Shown: one piece after another, positions 17,154 through 26,630 of the stretch
Layout: each line of letters starts with the position of its first letter
How positions within the stretch are numbered: position 1 is the stretch's first letter
Assembly (NCBI GenBank): GCA_021324855.1
Contig: JAJPIG010000013.1
Coordinates: forward strand, 124,001 to 188,000
DNA from: Pseudomonadota bacterium
GTDB taxonomy: Bacteria; Desulfobacterota; Binatia; Binatales; Binataceae
Length of the DNA: 64,000 bases
Direction of reading: 5' to 3'
The notes under the pieces: model-generated
Database searches by the model: none
The model's input: the letters and a program-made list of their open reading frames with translations, nothing else
What the model was told of the DNA's origin: nothing
Translations under genes and position numbers: made by a program

Positions 17154-17429
17154 ATGCTGTTCGCGATCATCGCGCATGATCCACCCGGCCGCACTGAGCT
17201 GCGCAACCGCGTCCGTCCCGCGCATCAGAAGTATCTCGAACCGTTCAAAGCTTCCGGGCAGATGGTCTATGGCGGTCCGTTCACCGACGAAGCCGGCAAT
17301 CTGATCGTGGTCGATATGGCGACGCAGGCCGACGCCGAGAGCTTCGCGCGCAACGATCCATATATGAAGGAAGGCGTGCACGATCGCTTCGACGTGCATC
17401 CTTGGCGCCGCGCGTTTCCGGAAAGCTAG
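17154..17429 (+). CDS. YciI-like protein
   Basis: A 91-residue protein of the YciI/YCII family (dimeric ferredoxin-like alpha-beta fold). Motifs include FAIIAHDPPG, RPAHQKYLEPFKASGQMVYGGPFTDEAGN and the AESFARNDPYMKEGVHD segment with the conserved acidic and histidine residues. The biochemical role is not known; related proteins can act as dehalogenases or hydrolases. Two ATGs are possible; the one at 17,154 lies 8 bases from AGGAGG whereas the one at 17,148 is only 2 bases away, so the former is preferred. Confidence 0.85.
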   Translation: MLFAIIAHDPPGRTELRNRVRPAHQKYLEPFKASGQMVYGGPFTDEAGNLIVVDMATQADAESFARNDPYMKEGVHDRFDVHPWRRAFPES

Positions 17430-17468
17430 CGCGAGCAACGCCGTCCGATCAAAACTGATGAGCGGTTG

Positions 17469-18674
17469 ATGCCCGGCCCCCTCTCATCGCTTCGCATCAT
17501 CGAAGTCGGCGAGATGGTGTCCGCGCCCTACGCGGCCAAGCTGATGGCCGACCTCGGCGCGGAGGTAATCAAGGTTGAGCGCCCGGGAAGCGGCGATCGC
17601 GCGCGCACGCGTGGGCCGTTCGCCGGCGGCGCGGCGCATCCGGAGAAGAGCGGACTCTATATTTATCTGAACACCAACAAGCGCGGCATCACGATCGATC
17701 TCGCCTCGCCGCGCGGCCTCGCGATCTTCGAACGGCTGTTGAGCAGGGCCGACGCCTTGATTCACAATCTCGCGCCCTTCGAGATGGATCGCATCGGATT
17801 CGAGTTCGCCCGCTTCCATCGCCTCAACCCGAAGCTTGTGATGACTTCGGTCGCGCCGTACGGACTCAGTGGACCGCGGCGCGACTGGCGCGCCGAGGAT
17901 TTGACGGTGTGGTCTGACGGGGGCGCGTGCTATCTCAATGGTGCGCGCGATCGTCCCGATCTGCCGCCGCTCAAAGCCTACGGTTATCAGGCTGGCTATC
18001 AGGGCGGGGCGCATGCCGCGGTCGCGACGATGGGCGCGTTGTTTGCCGCCGCGCGCGGCGCGGCCGGGCAGCACGTCGAAGTCTCGGTGCAGGAATCCGT
18101 CGCGGCGATCATCGAGATGGCAAACACTTTCTGGCCGTATATGGGAATGGTTCTTACGCGCTACGGACCCAAGCCGGTGCAGCCGCTCGATACGTTCGAA
18201 TGCCGCGACGGGTGGATTTTCGCCTGCTGCGTTGAGGAACATCAGTGGCGCAGCTTCGTCGAGGTGATGGGCAATCCGGAGTGGGCATCGGAAGAAATCT
18301 TCGACGAGCGGTTCAAGCGCGGCGTGAATTACGATGCGCTCCGGCCGCTGCTCGCCGATTGGATCGGTAAACAATCGGTACAGGATCTCTACCACAAGGC
18401 ACAGGCGCGCCGTGTGCCGTTCGCTCCAATCTCCAATCTCGCCGATCTCGTCAATTCCGAACATCTGCGCGCGCGCGGCTTCTTCGTCGATGTGACGCAT
18501 CCGCAGGCCGGCAATTTCAAGTATCCCGGCGCGCCGTATCGGTTGAGCCGCACGCCGTGGGAAATTCGACGTCCTGCGCCCGCGCTGGGGCAGCATAACG
18601 ATGAAATTTTCGGCAGCGAGCTCGGCCTTGAGGCGCGCGAGATCGAGGCGCTCAGACGCGAGGCGGTGATCTGA
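17469..18674 (+). CDS. CaiB/BaiF (class III) CoA transferase
   Basis: A 401-residue family III CoA transferase. It opens with LSSLRIIEVGEMVSAPYAAKLMADLGAEVIKVERPGSGD and has NTNKRGITIDLASPRG, the catalytic-region VMTSVAPYGLSGP and the C-terminal LGQHNDEI. These enzymes move CoA between carboxylic acids through an aspartyl-CoA anhydride. The stop overlaps the start of a second family member, so the two are translated together and may form a heteromer. The acid substrate is unknown. The ATG at 17,469 is preferred over a TTG one codon upstream. Confidence 0.9.
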   Translation: MPGPLSSLRIIEVGEMVSAPYAAKLMADLGAEVIKVERPGSGDRARTRGPFAGGAAHPEKSGLYIYLNTNKRGITIDLASPRGLAIFERLLSRADALIHNLAPFEMDRIGFEFARFHRLNPKLVMTSVAPYGLSGPRRDWRAEDLTVWSDGGACYLNGARDRPDLPPLKAYGYQAGYQGGAHAAVATMGALFAAARGAAGQHVEVSVQESVAAIIEMANTFWPYMGMVLTRYGPKPVQPLDTFECRDGWIFACCVEEHQWRSFVEVMGNPEWASEEIFDERFKRGVNYDALRPLLADWIGKQSVQDLYHKAQARRVPFAPISNLADLVNSEHLRARGFFVDVTHPQAGNFKYPGAPYRLSRTPWEIRRPAPALGQHNDEIFGSELGLEAREIEALRREAVI

Positions 18675-19921
18675 TGCCGACGAACAACGCGCCGCTCGCA
18701 GGCATCCGCGTTGCCGACTTCACGTGGGTATGGGCTGGGCCGTACTGCACGATGCAGCTTGCGCACATGGGCGCCGACGTGATCCGGGTGGAGTCAGCGA
18801 CGCGGCTCTGTGTCTCGCGCGTGACGCCCCCGTGGTTCGGCGGGCAGTTCGGCGTAAATCGTTCCGGCTACTTCAACCAGTACAACCTGGGCAAGCGATC
18901 GATCACGCTCAACCTGAAACATCCCCGCGCCCGCGAAGCGGCGCTCCGAATCGCATTGAAGTGCGATGTCGTGATCAACAATTTCGCGGCCGGCGTGATG
19001 GACCGGCTGGGACTCGGCTATCGCGACCTGGTGCGCCTCCGGCCCGACATCATCGGCGTCTCGCTGAGCGGCTACGGTGACACTGGGCCGCTGAGAAGCT
19101 ACGTCGCCTACGGTCCGGCGCAGGTGCCGCTCTCGGGGATGTCGGCGCTGACAGGCTATCGCGGATGGCCGCCGATGCACGTCGGTTTCAGCTACGGCGA
19201 TCCCAACGCCGGCAGCCACGCCGCGTTCGCGATCATTGCCGCGTTGTATCATCGGGAGCGCACCGGCGAAGGCCAGTACATCGATATGAGCCAGTGGGAG
19301 TGCACGATGGCGCTTATCGGAGAGGGTATATTGGACTACACGATGAACGGACATCAGCCGGAGCGCGACGGCAGCCGTGATCCATTGATGGCGCCGCATG
19401 GGCTTTTTCGATGCCGCGATATGGCCGAGCCGATCGCCGGCCGTCCGGTCGACATGTGGACCGCAATCGCGGTGGCGGACGATGCCGGGTTCGCCCGGCT
19501 CGCGGCGGCGATCGGGCGGCCGGAGCTGGCGACCGACGGGCGTTTCGCGACGCTTGCCGCGCGCAAGCGCAACGAAGACGAGCTCGAGGCGATCATTACT
19601 GAGTGGACCTCCACGCGCTTTGCCGCCGAAGCCGCTGAGACGCTGCAGCGCGCCGGCGTCGCGGCCGCGGTATGCGCCACGGGCCGCGATCTTTCGGAAG
19701 ACCCGCATCTCAACCAACGCGGATTTTTCGTGACGCCGGAGCATGCGGAAATCGGCCGGGCGAAGCAGGCCGGCATCCCGTGGCGGATGAGCGGGACGCC
19801 GTGCTCGGTTCGCAGCGCAGCGCCGACGCTCGGGCAGCATACTGACGAGGTGCTCCGTGAGATAGCGGGCTACAGCGATGCGGAAATCGCGGCGATGCGC
19901 GCCGCTGACGCTCTCAAGTAA
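18674..19921 (+). CDS. CaiB/BaiF (class III) CoA transferase, second copy
   Basis: A 415-residue paralogue of the upstream CoA transferase with the same layout: PLAGIRVADFTWVWAGPYCTMQLAHMGADVIRVE, NLGKRSITLNLKHPRARE, IIGVSLSGYGDTGPL and LGQHTDEVL. It differs enough (for example VWAGPYCTM against VSAPYAAKL) to be an old duplication. The one-base overlap of stop and start (TGATG) indicates an operon. Two adjacent family III genes are commonly the subunits of a single transferase or act on related thioesters in an acid-activation pathway. Confidence 0.9.
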   Translation: MPTNNAPLAGIRVADFTWVWAGPYCTMQLAHMGADVIRVESATRLCVSRVTPPWFGGQFGVNRSGYFNQYNLGKRSITLNLKHPRAREAALRIALKCDVVINNFAAGVMDRLGLGYRDLVRLRPDIIGVSLSGYGDTGPLRSYVAYGPAQVPLSGMSALTGYRGWPPMHVGFSYGDPNAGSHAAFAIIAALYHRERTGEGQYIDMSQWECTMALIGEGILDYTMNGHQPERDGSRDPLMAPHGLFRCRDMAEPIAGRPVDMWTAIAVADDAGFARLAAAIGRPELATDGRFATLAARKRNEDELEAIITEWTSTRFAAEAAETLQRAGVAAAVCATGRDLSEDPHLNQRGFFVTPEHAEIGRAKQAGIPWRMSGTPCSVRSAAPTLGQHTDEVLREIAGYSDAEIAAMRAADALK

Positions 19922-19930
19922 TCTTTTCGT

Positions 19931-21262
19931 ATGACGGAACCTCACATCACATCGGAGCGAAGCGCGATCTTTCGCGAGCGCCGCAATCGTTTTATCCAGG
20001 CGATCGGCGCCGGGGCGATCGCGATCATTCCAAGTGCGCCGGTCGCGGTGCGCTCGCGGGATGTCGAGTTTCCGTACCATCAGGATCACGATTTCTATTA
20101 TTTGTCGGGTTTCGATGAGCCCGACGCGGTGTTGTTGTTCGCGCCCGGGCATCCTGACGGCGAGTACGCAATGTTCGTGCGGCCGCGCGATCGCGAACGC
20201 GAGATCTGGACCGGCCGCCGCGCCGGCGTCGAAGGCGCGGTCGACGTTTTCGGCGCGGATCGCGCCTTCAGGGTCGATGAACTGGACGAAGTCATCCCGC
20301 GCTATTTGCGCGACGCGCAGCGAATCTATTATCCGCTCGGCGCGAACGAGCGGATGAACGCGAAGGTGATCGAGCTGATGCGGGCGTGCGAGACGACCCG
20401 CGAACGCCTCGGCTCCGGGCCCACCGCGCTGCTCGATCCGCGCGAAATCATTCACGAGCATCGCTTGTTCAAACAGCCCGACGAGCTGGCCGCGATGCGC
20501 CGCGCGATCGCGATTTCAGCCGACGCGCATCGCCGCGCGATGACCACCGCGCGGGGTGGGGCGGGCGAATGGGAAGTGCAGGCTGAACTCGAGTATGTGT
20601 TCCGCTTGCGCGGCGCGAGCGGCTCCGCCTACCCGTCGATCGTTGCCTCGGGGCCCAACGCCACCATCCTGCATTACATCCACAACGACCGCCGGATGGA
20701 ACGTGGCGAGCTGCTGCTGATCGACGCCGGCTGCGAGTACGACTTTTACGCCTCCGACATCACGCGGACTTTTCCCGTTGCGGCGCGGTTCAATGCCACC
20801 CAGCGGGCGCTCTATGAACTGGTGCTCGAGGCGCAGCTCAAGGCGATTAAATCCATCAAGCCCGGCGTCACGTTCGACGTTCCGCATGAAACCGCGGTGC
20901 GTGTGCTTGTCGACGGGATGCGGCATCTGAAACTGCTGGACGGCTCAACCGATGAGCTGATCGGCTCTGCCGCCTATCGCCGCTTCTATATGCATCGCAC
21001 CAGCCATTGGCTCGGCATGGACGTGCACGACGTCGGCCTCTATCGGGTCGGCGGCGAGACTCGCAAACTCGAACCCGGGATGGTGCTGACGGTCGAGCCG
21101 GGGATCTACATCTGCGCCGATGACGCCGAAGCGCCGGCCGAGATGCGCGGGATTGGAATCCGGATCGAGGACGACGTGCTGGTCACGGCCGACGGTTACG
21201 AGGTGATGTCGGCCGAGATACCGAAGCGAGTCGAGGACGTCGAGGCGCTAACCAGCGGATGA
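19931..21262 (+). CDS. pepP: Xaa-Pro aminopeptidase (M24B)
   Basis: A 443-residue PepP-type aminopeptidase that removes an N-terminal residue before proline. Residues about 10-140 are the aminopeptidase P N-terminal domain (PYHQDHDFYYLSGFDEPDAVLLF), and 175-430 are the pita-bread M24 domain. Metal ligands are visible in LIDAGCEYDFYASDITRTF (two Asp), HRTSHWLGMDVHD (His), VEPGIYI (Glu) and GIRIEDDVLV (Glu). It lies 9 bases downstream of the CoA transferase pair, though a functional link is not evident. Confidence 0.93.
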   Translation: MTEPHITSERSAIFRERRNRFIQAIGAGAIAIIPSAPVAVRSRDVEFPYHQDHDFYYLSGFDEPDAVLLFAPGHPDGEYAMFVRPRDREREIWTGRRAGVEGAVDVFGADRAFRVDELDEVIPRYLRDAQRIYYPLGANERMNAKVIELMRACETTRERLGSGPTALLDPREIIHEHRLFKQPDELAAMRRAIAISADAHRRAMTTARGGAGEWEVQAELEYVFRLRGASGSAYPSIVASGPNATILHYIHNDRRMERGELLLIDAGCEYDFYASDITRTFPVAARFNATQRALYELVLEAQLKAIKSIKPGVTFDVPHETAVRVLVDGMRHLKLLDGSTDELIGSAAYRRFYMHRTSHWLGMDVHDVGLYRVGGETRKLEPGMVLTVEPGIYICADDAEAPAEMRGIGIRIEDDVLVTADGYEVMSAEIPKRVEDVEALTSG

Positions 21263-21311
21263 TCGGGGCCCGTGAATCAGGCCCCGGCAATTGCGGGCCA
21301 GGGGAATTTCG

Positions 21312-21722
21312 ATGATGAAAGGGTTCCGCCAATTTTTGCTGCGCGGTAACGTGGTCGATCTTGCGGTCGCGGTGGTGATCGGCGCGGCGTTCAACAGCGT
21401 CGTCCAGGCGTTCGTCAAGGACCTGCTGACGCCTCTGATCGCAGCGATCGGTGGCCAGCCGAATTTTGCCGCGATCGCCTTCGAGCTGAATCACAGCAAA
21501 TTCATGATCGGCGACTTCGCCAACACGATCGTCTCGTTTTTGATCATCTCGGCGGTCGTCTACTACCTCGTGGTGCTGCCCATCAACGCGTTGATCGCGT
21601 GGTCGCGCGAGGCCCCGCCCCCTGACCCTACGACCCGGCGATGCCCCGAATGCGCCAGCGAGATTCCAATCCAGGCGCGCCGCTGCGCGTTCTGCACGCA
21701 ACCGCTGCAAAGCGCCGGCTGA
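21312..21722 (+). CDS. mscL: Large-conductance mechanosensitive channel with C-terminal zinc ribbon
   Basis: A 136-residue MscL, the emergency osmotic release valve of the inner membrane. The first half is canonical: FRQFLLRGNVVDLAVAVVIG (TM1 with the gate), GAAFNSVVQAFVKDLLTP, then TM2 at about 70-92. In place of the usual charged C-terminal helix the protein ends in a zinc-ribbon-like CPEC...CAFC (Cys111, Cys114, Cys125, Cys128), a tail also seen in some other MscL proteins. The ATG at 21,312 has AGGGGA 6 bases upstream; earlier starts in frame add non-conserved residues. Confidence 0.93.
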   Translation: MMKGFRQFLLRGNVVDLAVAVVIGAAFNSVVQAFVKDLLTPLIAAIGGQPNFAAIAFELNHSKFMIGDFANTIVSFLIISAVVYYLVVLPINALIAWSREAPPPDPTTRRCPECASEIPIQARRCAFCTQPLQSAG

Positions 21723-21727
21723 GCCGC

Positions 21728-22822
21728 CTAGCGTAGTGGCTCTCGGAGCCCGAGCCGCTCGAGCCTCGGGAGCACTTCCTGGCAGAAGTACGGCAGCTCG
21801 TCGAGGAAGTTGACGAATCCGATCGCGACCCCGTCGAACCCGTAATCCGAGATCCGCTTGAACTCTGCCGCGACCGTGTCCGGATCGCCGACGAAGGGCA
21901 CGCCGCCGTAGCCGCCGGCAAAGCGCTCCTTCGCCATCTTCACGACCTCGGGCGAGATCGAGCGCGAACCGCCGGCGCCCATCGCGAGCTCGATCAGGCG
22001 ATCGACAGCGCCCCAGTCCGCGTGCTCGACCCCGAAGTAGTTGAAGTAGTCGCGCGCCTCCTTCGCGGTCGGACGGCATACAACGTAACCCGACGTGAAA
22101 ACCTGGATTGGCCGGCCATGCTGGCGCGCGAGTGTGCGGGTTTGATTCACGCGTTCGGCGGCCTGCTCGAGGAAGAAGATTTGGTCGAAATGGAAATCCG
22201 AGTGTAGCGCGGCGAAGCGGCGGCCGGCCGGCGACGACCCGGCGTTCATCATGATCGGACGCTCGCCGCCCCACGGCGCAGGATGGCCGATAACGCCATG
22301 GAGATGAAAGAACTCGCCGTGATAATCGAACGGACCTTCGCCCGACCAGATACGTTGAATGACCTCCCACCATTCGCGGCCGTAATCGTAGCGCCGATCG
22401 TGATCCTGCTGACGTGCCCCGAACATATTGAACTCGTCCTGGTTCCATCCGCAGACGATGTTCAGGCCGAAGCGGCCCTGGCCCACATGATCGGCAGTGA
22501 CGGCCTGCTTGGCAGCGAGCACCGGATGAATCAGCGGGCAATGCACGGTGCCGAACACCGTGATATTGCGCGTGACGGCGAGCAAACCGCACGCCCATGT
22601 GATGGTCTCAAAGGTGCTGCCCTCGAAATCGGTCTCGCCGCCGTAACCTTTCCAGCGTCCCACCGGCACCATGCATTCGATGCCCGCCTCATCGGCCATC
22701 TGCGCCAGCTTGACGTTGTTCGCCCAGCTCGCGTTCCATCGTTCGGGCACCTTGGTTGCGGCCATTCCGCTCGAACAGTTCGACGCGAAGATGCCGATCT
22801 TCATCCGATTGCGATTGAACAT
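21728..22822 (-). CDS. LLM-class flavin-dependent monooxygenase (RutA/SsuD-like)
   Basis: A luciferase-like TIM-barrel monooxygenase of about 364 residues. Family motifs are MKIGIFASNCSSG at the start, WACGLLAVTRNITVFGTVHCPLIHP, GRFGLNIVCGWNQDEFNMFG and, near the end, FVGDPDTVAAEFKRISDYGFDGVAIGFVNF. The GWNQDEFNMFG box is typical of the RutA/alkanesulfonate monooxygenase branch that oxidises pyrimidines, sulfonates or other small organics with reduced flavin. The start is taken at 22,822 (MFNRNRMKIG); 22,804 is also possible. It is the last gene of a long reverse-strand operon and is convergent with mscL. Confidence 0.88.
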   Translation of the reverse strand: MFNRNRMKIGIFASNCSSGMAATKVPERWNASWANNVKLAQMADEAGIECMVPVGRWKGYGGETDFEGSTFETITWACGLLAVTRNITVFGTVHCPLIHPVLAAKQAVTADHVGQGRFGLNIVCGWNQDEFNMFGARQQDHDRRYDYGREWWEVIQRIWSGEGPFDYHGEFFHLHGVIGHPAPWGGERPIMMNAGSSPAGRRFAALHSDFHFDQIFFLEQAAERVNQTRTLARQHGRPIQVFTSGYVVCRPTAKEARDYFNYFGVEHADWGAVDRLIELAMGAGGSRSISPEVVKMAKERFAGGYGGVPFVGDPDTVAAEFKRISDYGFDGVAIGFVNFLDELPYFCQEVLPRLERLGLREPLR

Positions 22823-22929
22823 CGTATGATTGCGCCGGCGGTTGCCGGATGCCGTCGCGAGCGCGTCCGCTCCGTGAGCCATCGATCAACTTCTCCCTCG
22901 ATCCTCTCGTATCGAATTCGCGATCGCGC

Positions 22930-23817
22930 TCAGAGCTCGAGCGCGGATGCGGAGCCGACCACGGTCTTGGTACCGTCGGCCTTTTCGCACCAGACATCGG
23001 TCTCGGCGCGGTTGCGGCGGCCTTCGGGCCGACGTTCAACGACGATCCCCTTGGCGCCGGTGGTTTCGCCGCACCACAGGACGTTAACGAGCTTCACATC
23101 CATCCGCCCGCCGCAGATGAAGCCCACCCCGAATCGACGGGTCATCATCTCGGCGATCATGCAGACCGATAGCATCCCCTGCACGACGATTTCCGGGAAG
23201 CCGAGTTCGCGCGCGGCGTCGCGATCGGTGTGGTAGTTGCGCGATGGCCCGGAAAACGCGATACACATCGCTTCGGTGATCGGGCGTAGCGGCGCTTCGA
23301 TCGGCTCGCCGGTGCGCTCGCCAACCTTGAATGCCCGGCCAGCGGCGCGCTCGCGCGAGCGATCGATTGCCAGCCGCTCGCCGCCGTTGCCGGGACGTTC
23401 AATCATAAAACTTTGATGCACTCGCAAGCGCGTGACCAGCTCTCCCGCCGCGTTGAAGATCAATGTTTCGTTGACGACGTAATCGCGATCGCGTTTGAGA
23501 TAGCGGTCGACTACGAGGCTGCGGCTCCTGAGCCGCTCGCCGACCATCACGGGCCGGAAAAATTCGCACTCCTCGCGCGCGTGAAGATTGCCGAACAGAT
23601 TCGGCAGGTACCAATCGCGATTGCGAAATGGCGCGGAGTGAAGAATCAACGCCGGCGCGATCGCAGGGCCGAGCGGCGAGCCTCGCGTGTACCAGGGATT
23701 ATCGTCGCCGGTCCCGGCGATGTATTTGCGGACCACTTCCGGCGTGATCTCGAAATCCACGCTGCCCAAATCGCGGCCGACGTAAACTTCCGACTGATCG
23801 AAGACCTGCGTTTCCAT
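22930..23817 (-). CDS. MaoC-like double hot-dog hydratase
   Basis: A 295-residue protein with two tandem hot-dog folds of the MaoC dehydratase type. The N-terminal half has FEITPEVVRKYIAGTGDDNPWYT and the C-terminal half RPITEAMCIAFSGPSRNYHTDRDAARELGFPEIVVQGMLSV, where the D/N-x-x-H-x-D hydratase motif is represented by NYHTDRD. It would hydrate an enoyl thioester or related compound. It ends about 100 bases upstream of the monooxygenase and begins 21 bases after the thioesterase-like gene, consistent with a small acyl-CoA processing cluster. Confidence 0.85.
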   Translation of the reverse strand: METQVFDQSEVYVGRDLGSVDFEITPEVVRKYIAGTGDDNPWYTRGSPLGPAIAPALILHSAPFRNRDWYLPNLFGNLHAREECEFFRPVMVGERLRSRSLVVDRYLKRDRDYVVNETLIFNAAGELVTRLRVHQSFMIERPGNGGERLAIDRSRERAAGRAFKVGERTGEPIEAPLRPITEAMCIAFSGPSRNYHTDRDAARELGFPEIVVQGMLSVCMIAEMMTRRFGVGFICGGRMDVKLVNVLWCGETTGAKGIVVERRPEGRRNRAETDVWCEKADGTKTVVGSASALEL

Positions 23818-23838
23818 CGCTCAGCTCCGGGACCGAAT

Positions 23839-24234
23839 TCACTTCCTTATCTTCGGTTGCAGCCGTTGATTGAACTTCCCAAGATCGACGATCGCGCGAC
23901 CGTGTGTGCCGCGGCCAATCTGCTCATGCTCGTCGAAAGCGGCGATCTGAAATTCGATGCGACGCCCGTCGACCTTGATGACCTCAGCCTCGGCGCGCAC
24001 CAGGTGGCCGATGGGTGTGGCAGCGAGATGCTCGACGTTGACTCCGATGCCGACCGAGGTTTCGCCGGTGTCCATGTACGGGACCAGCGCGTCCATCGCG
24101 GCCTGTTCCATCGTGAGAACCATGATTGGAGTCGCCATTACCTCGGGCAACGCGGGATTAACGCTGCTGGCGAGATGTTCGGCGGCGACCCGCAAGTGAT
24201 ATATGCCTTTCGTTCCGACCGGTATCTGACGCAT
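23839..24234 (-). CDS. FlK-like hot-dog thioesterase
   Basis: A 131-residue single hot-dog protein resembling fluoroacetyl-CoA thioesterase FlK and its relatives. The hallmark order is present: MATPIMVLTMEQAAMDAL (with the catalytic Glu in the MEQAA helix), TGETSVGIGVNVEHLAATPIG (catalytic His in EHLAATP) and a C-terminal GRGTHGRAIVD strand. Such enzymes hydrolyse short or toxic acyl-CoA esters. The ATG at 24,234 (MRQIPVGTKG) fits the family N-terminus better than the longer start. It belongs to the same reverse-strand run as the MaoC gene. Confidence 0.85.
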   Translation of the reverse strand: MRQIPVGTKGIYHLRVAAEHLASSVNPALPEVMATPIMVLTMEQAAMDALVPYMDTGETSVGIGVNVEHLAATPIGHLVRAEAEVIKVDGRRIEFQIAAFDEHEQIGRGTHGRAIVDLGKFNQRLQPKIRK

Positions 24235-24306
24235 ACAGGCTACATCCTGATTACTGTGCCGTCGCACCTTTGGATAGCGCAAACCGGCCGCGCGCAAAAG
24301 CGAAGA

Positions 24307-24600
24307 TCAACCACCGGCATTACGCGTCAGGTATTCAAGAATTGCGCGGCGGTCGTCATCGCTCAGGGGGTGGCCCGTAGCCGCCATCCGCGGTTCCATC
24401 GCCTGGAGCTGCACCTGCCACATCGCAGCGGTCATCGAGCGTGGATTGTAGGCAGCGTGACAGGTTCCGCATCGAGCGGCATAAAGCCGCGCCGGATAGG
24501 TTCCGCTCTCGGGCAACGTCGCGCGATGACATCCGGCGAGCGCGGCGAGCATCGCCAGAAACAGTGCCGGGCGGCGCCAGTTCCGGAGCGTCCGGCGCAT
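24307..24600 (-). CDS. Lipoprotein cytochrome c, single heme
   Basis: A 97-residue exported c-type cytochrome. The signal peptide ends in a lipobox LAGC, so Cys24 would be lipidated; the heme motif CGTCH (Cys44, Cys47, His48) follows 20 residues later. Methionines at about 66-72 (AMEPRM) are candidates for the sixth heme ligand. It is small and probably carries electrons at the membrane surface. Its ATG overlaps the stop of the HIT gene (TGATG), so it is part of the same operon, though its partner enzyme is not obvious here. Confidence 0.85.
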   Translation of the reverse strand: MRRTLRNWRRPALFLAMLAALAGCHRATLPESGTYPARLYAARCGTCHAAYNPRSMTAAMWQVQLQAMEPRMAATGHPLSDDDRRAILEYLTRNAGG

Positions 24601-25067
24601 CAGCGAAGGATGCGCGCAAGCTCGGCGCGAAGAGATTCGATCAGCGCGCGGCGTTCGCGATCATCAAGTGTTACTTTACGTTCGGCCTCGGGACGCATCC
24701 AGACCGGCGCGAGACGCATCGGATCGTCGGCGGAGCGCGGAAAGATGTGCCAATGGAGATGCGGTTCCTGGTTGCCGAGATTCTCGTAATTGAGGCGAAT
24801 GGGATGCACCGCGGCGTCGATGGCGCGAGCAACGGCGAGCACTTCATCGAACGCAGAGCGGGCGATTTCCGGCGCAAGCCGATGAAGCTCCATCACGTGG
24901 CGTTTGAAAAGCAAAGCGCAGTACCCGCGGTAGAACTGGGCATCGCCGAGGATCACATAGTGGTGCTCGAGTTCGGCGATGAAATCCGCGAATGAGCTGC
25001 CGCGAATCCGCTCGATCAGCCCGCAGATACCGCAGCTTGCCGCCGCCGGTGAATCGGCAGCGCTCAT
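24600..25067 (-). CDS. HIT-family nucleotide hydrolase/transferase
   Basis: A 155-residue histidine triad protein. The active site is HLHWHIFPR (H-x-H-x-H), preceded by [16 protein letters not shown], typical of Hint/diadenosine tetraphosphate hydrolase relatives that act on nucleoside 5'-phosphoramidates or dinucleoside polyphosphates. The N-terminus contains a CGIC pair (Cys12, Cys15), a possible half zinc site. It overlaps the dCMP deaminase gene by 4 bases and the cytochrome gene by 1 base. Confidence 0.9.
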   Translation of the reverse strand: MSAADSPAAASCGICGLIERIRGSSFADFIAELEHHYVILGDAQFYRGYCALLFKRHVMELHRLAPEIARSAFDEVLAVARAIDAAVHPIRLNYENLGNQEPHLHWHIFPRSADDPMRLAPVWMRPEAERKVTLDDRERRALIESLRAELARILR

Positions 25068-25552
25068 GCGGGCGTCTCTTCCGGCGGCACCTCGACCATC
25101 CGGATCCGGGAATATTTGAGCAGTTCGCCGACGGTCGCGAGCTTGTAAGGCCGGCCGTAGTAAATGGTGCGGATGCCGGTGTTGATCAGCACCTTGAGGC
25201 AGTGGATGCAGGGCGTATGCGTCACGTAAATATCGGCATCGCGAATCGCCGCGCCGTTGCGGGCCGCCTGCGTGATCGCATTGATCTCAGCGTGGATCGT
25301 GCGGAAGCAATTCAGCTCAATCTCCCCGTCCGGATTCTTCGATTCGTAGATCAGGCATCCGACTTCCGTGCAGTGCGGCAATCCGGCGGGCGAGCCGTTG
25401 TAGCCGGTCGCGAGAATGCTGCGGTCGCGAACGATTACCGCGCCCACCTTCGCTCGCAGACAGGTCGAGCGTTCCGCGACCTGGCGCGTGATGGTCAGGA
25501 AGTACTGATCCCAGCTCGGCCGCGCGAAACGAAGATCAGATTTCGCGTCCAT
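25064..25552 (-). CDS. Deoxycytidylate (dCMP) deaminase
   Basis: A 162-residue zinc-dependent deaminase of the dCMP/ComEB type that makes dUMP for thymidylate synthesis. The zinc site is HAEINA (His, Glu proton shuttle) and PCIHC (two Cys). The N-terminal [30 protein letters not shown] and [12 protein letters not shown] are characteristic of this subfamily and not of general cytidine deaminases. It overlaps the upstream protease gene by 17 bases and the HIT gene by 4 bases. Confidence 0.93.
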   Translation of the reverse strand: MDAKSDLRFARPSWDQYFLTITRQVAERSTCLRAKVGAVIVRDRSILATGYNGSPAGLPHCTEVGCLIYESKNPDGEIELNCFRTIHAEINAITQAARNGAAIRDADIYVTHTPCIHCLKVLINTGIRTIYYGRPYKLATVGELLKYSRIRMVEVPPEETPA

Positions 25553-26630
25553 GCCGAAGGCTTCCGATGGCGGCGGGCGGCGCCGGCACGTGCTGCATCA
25601 CCTGGTAAATCTTGTCCTTCTCCTGCGGCGCGCCGGGCGGCGTGTAGGAGAACGGCACCGGGGTGAAAGTAACCGCGAACAGAACGACCGTGAGCCACGC
25701 TGCGACCTGGCGTCGCAGATCAAGCGGAGTTTCGGCATCGGCAGTCGTGGGATGGCCCAGACCAAGAATGATGAGGATCAAGGCCCACAGCAGCCATCCA
25801 GCCCAATAATCCTTGCCGAGCACAAACGGTATCGCGAACATCGCGACGCACGCGACGACGGCATAGCGCGCGATGAGACGATGGCGGCGTCCGAATAGAG
25901 CGTAAGTTACATGCCCGCCGTCGAGTTGGCCGCTCGGCAGCAGGTTCAGCGTGGTCACGAAGAAACCCAGCCATCCGGCGAGCGCGATGGGATGAAGCGT
26001 CAAGTTCACAGAGTTGGGATCCACGCCAAGGACGAGCCGCGACAGTCCGAGGAAGAGCAACGAGTTGCCGAGGTCGAGCCCTCCAGCGGAGGTATCGAGC
26101 GGTCCGATGGTCGAGTGCTGCAGACCGATAATCGCCGCCGGCAGTGCAATCAGCATCCCGGCCCACGGACCCGCTGCGCCGATATCGAACATCACGCGGC
26201 GCGAGTTCGGTATGGAGCGCATCCGGATGAACGCGCCGAACGTGCCGATAAAGAAGATCTGCGAAATCGGCGGCGCCGGGATGAAATAGGGCAGGCTCGC
26301 ATCGACGCCGTGGCGCCGCGCGATTACATAATGGCCGAGTTCATGCGCGAGCAGTATCAGCATCAGCGGAATCGAGAAGCTGAGTCCGCTCGCCAGCGCA
26401 CCGAAGCTCGCAATCGGTCGCAGCAGCGAGAAATCCGCTCCGGCCATCAACGCGCCCGCCATCGTGGTGGTGAGCAGCGTGAGTAGAAAGAGGACGGCAT
26501 TGAGGCGCGAAATGCGCACCGGCGTTTCCGCCGGCGCGTAGAACTCGCGAGCGTCGGGATGCCGCGGGATTTCGCTCAATACCGTCGGCGCGCTTTTATC
26601 GTCGTCCAGTTGATTGACAGGCTCGTTCAT
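25536..26630 (-). CDS. Site-2 protease family membrane metalloprotease (M50)
   Basis: A 364-residue intramembrane zinc protease with about seven helices. The catalytic LLAHELGHY (HExxH) lies in the helix at about 93-101 and the third ligand Asp in [11 protein letters not shown], as in S2P-type M50 peptidases. The soluble N-terminal 40 residues and the C-terminal tail ([14 protein letters not shown]) are not conserved domains. Such enzymes clip membrane-anchored regulators or transmembrane substrates. The start overlaps the upstream fusion gene by 4 bases, so it is translated in the same operon. Confidence 0.9.
   Translation of the reverse strand: MNEPVNQLDDDKSAPTVLSEIPRHPDAREFYAPAETPVRISRLNAVLFLLTLLTTTMAGALMAGADFSLLRPIASFGALASGLSFSIPLMLILLAHELGHYVIARRHGVDASLPYFIPAPPISQIFFIGTFGAFIRMRSIPNSRRVMFDIGAAGPWAGMLIALPAAIIGLQHSTIGPLDTSAGGLDLGNSLLFLGLSRLVLGVDPNSVNLTLHPIALAGWLGFFVTTLNLLPSGQLDGGHVTYALFGRRHRLIARYAVVACVAMFAIPFVLGKDYWAGWLLWALILIILGLGHPTTADAETPLDLRRQVAAWLTVVLFAVTFTPVPFSYTPPGAPQEKDKIYQVMQHVPAPPAAIGSLRHGREI

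Noticed and set aside
18794-20461. 555-codon reverse frame opposite the CoA transferase and peptidase genes
   Set aside because: It spans the boundary of two well-supported forward genes and has a composition typical of antisense reading.
21183-22598. 471-codon reverse frame across mscL and the monooxygenase
   Set aside because: It crosses mscL antisense and lies in a wrong frame of the LLM gene; no domain is visible.
23413-24789. 458-codon forward frame opposite MaoC, thioesterase and cytochrome genes
   Set aside because: All three reverse genes have catalytic or heme motifs; the forward translation has none.
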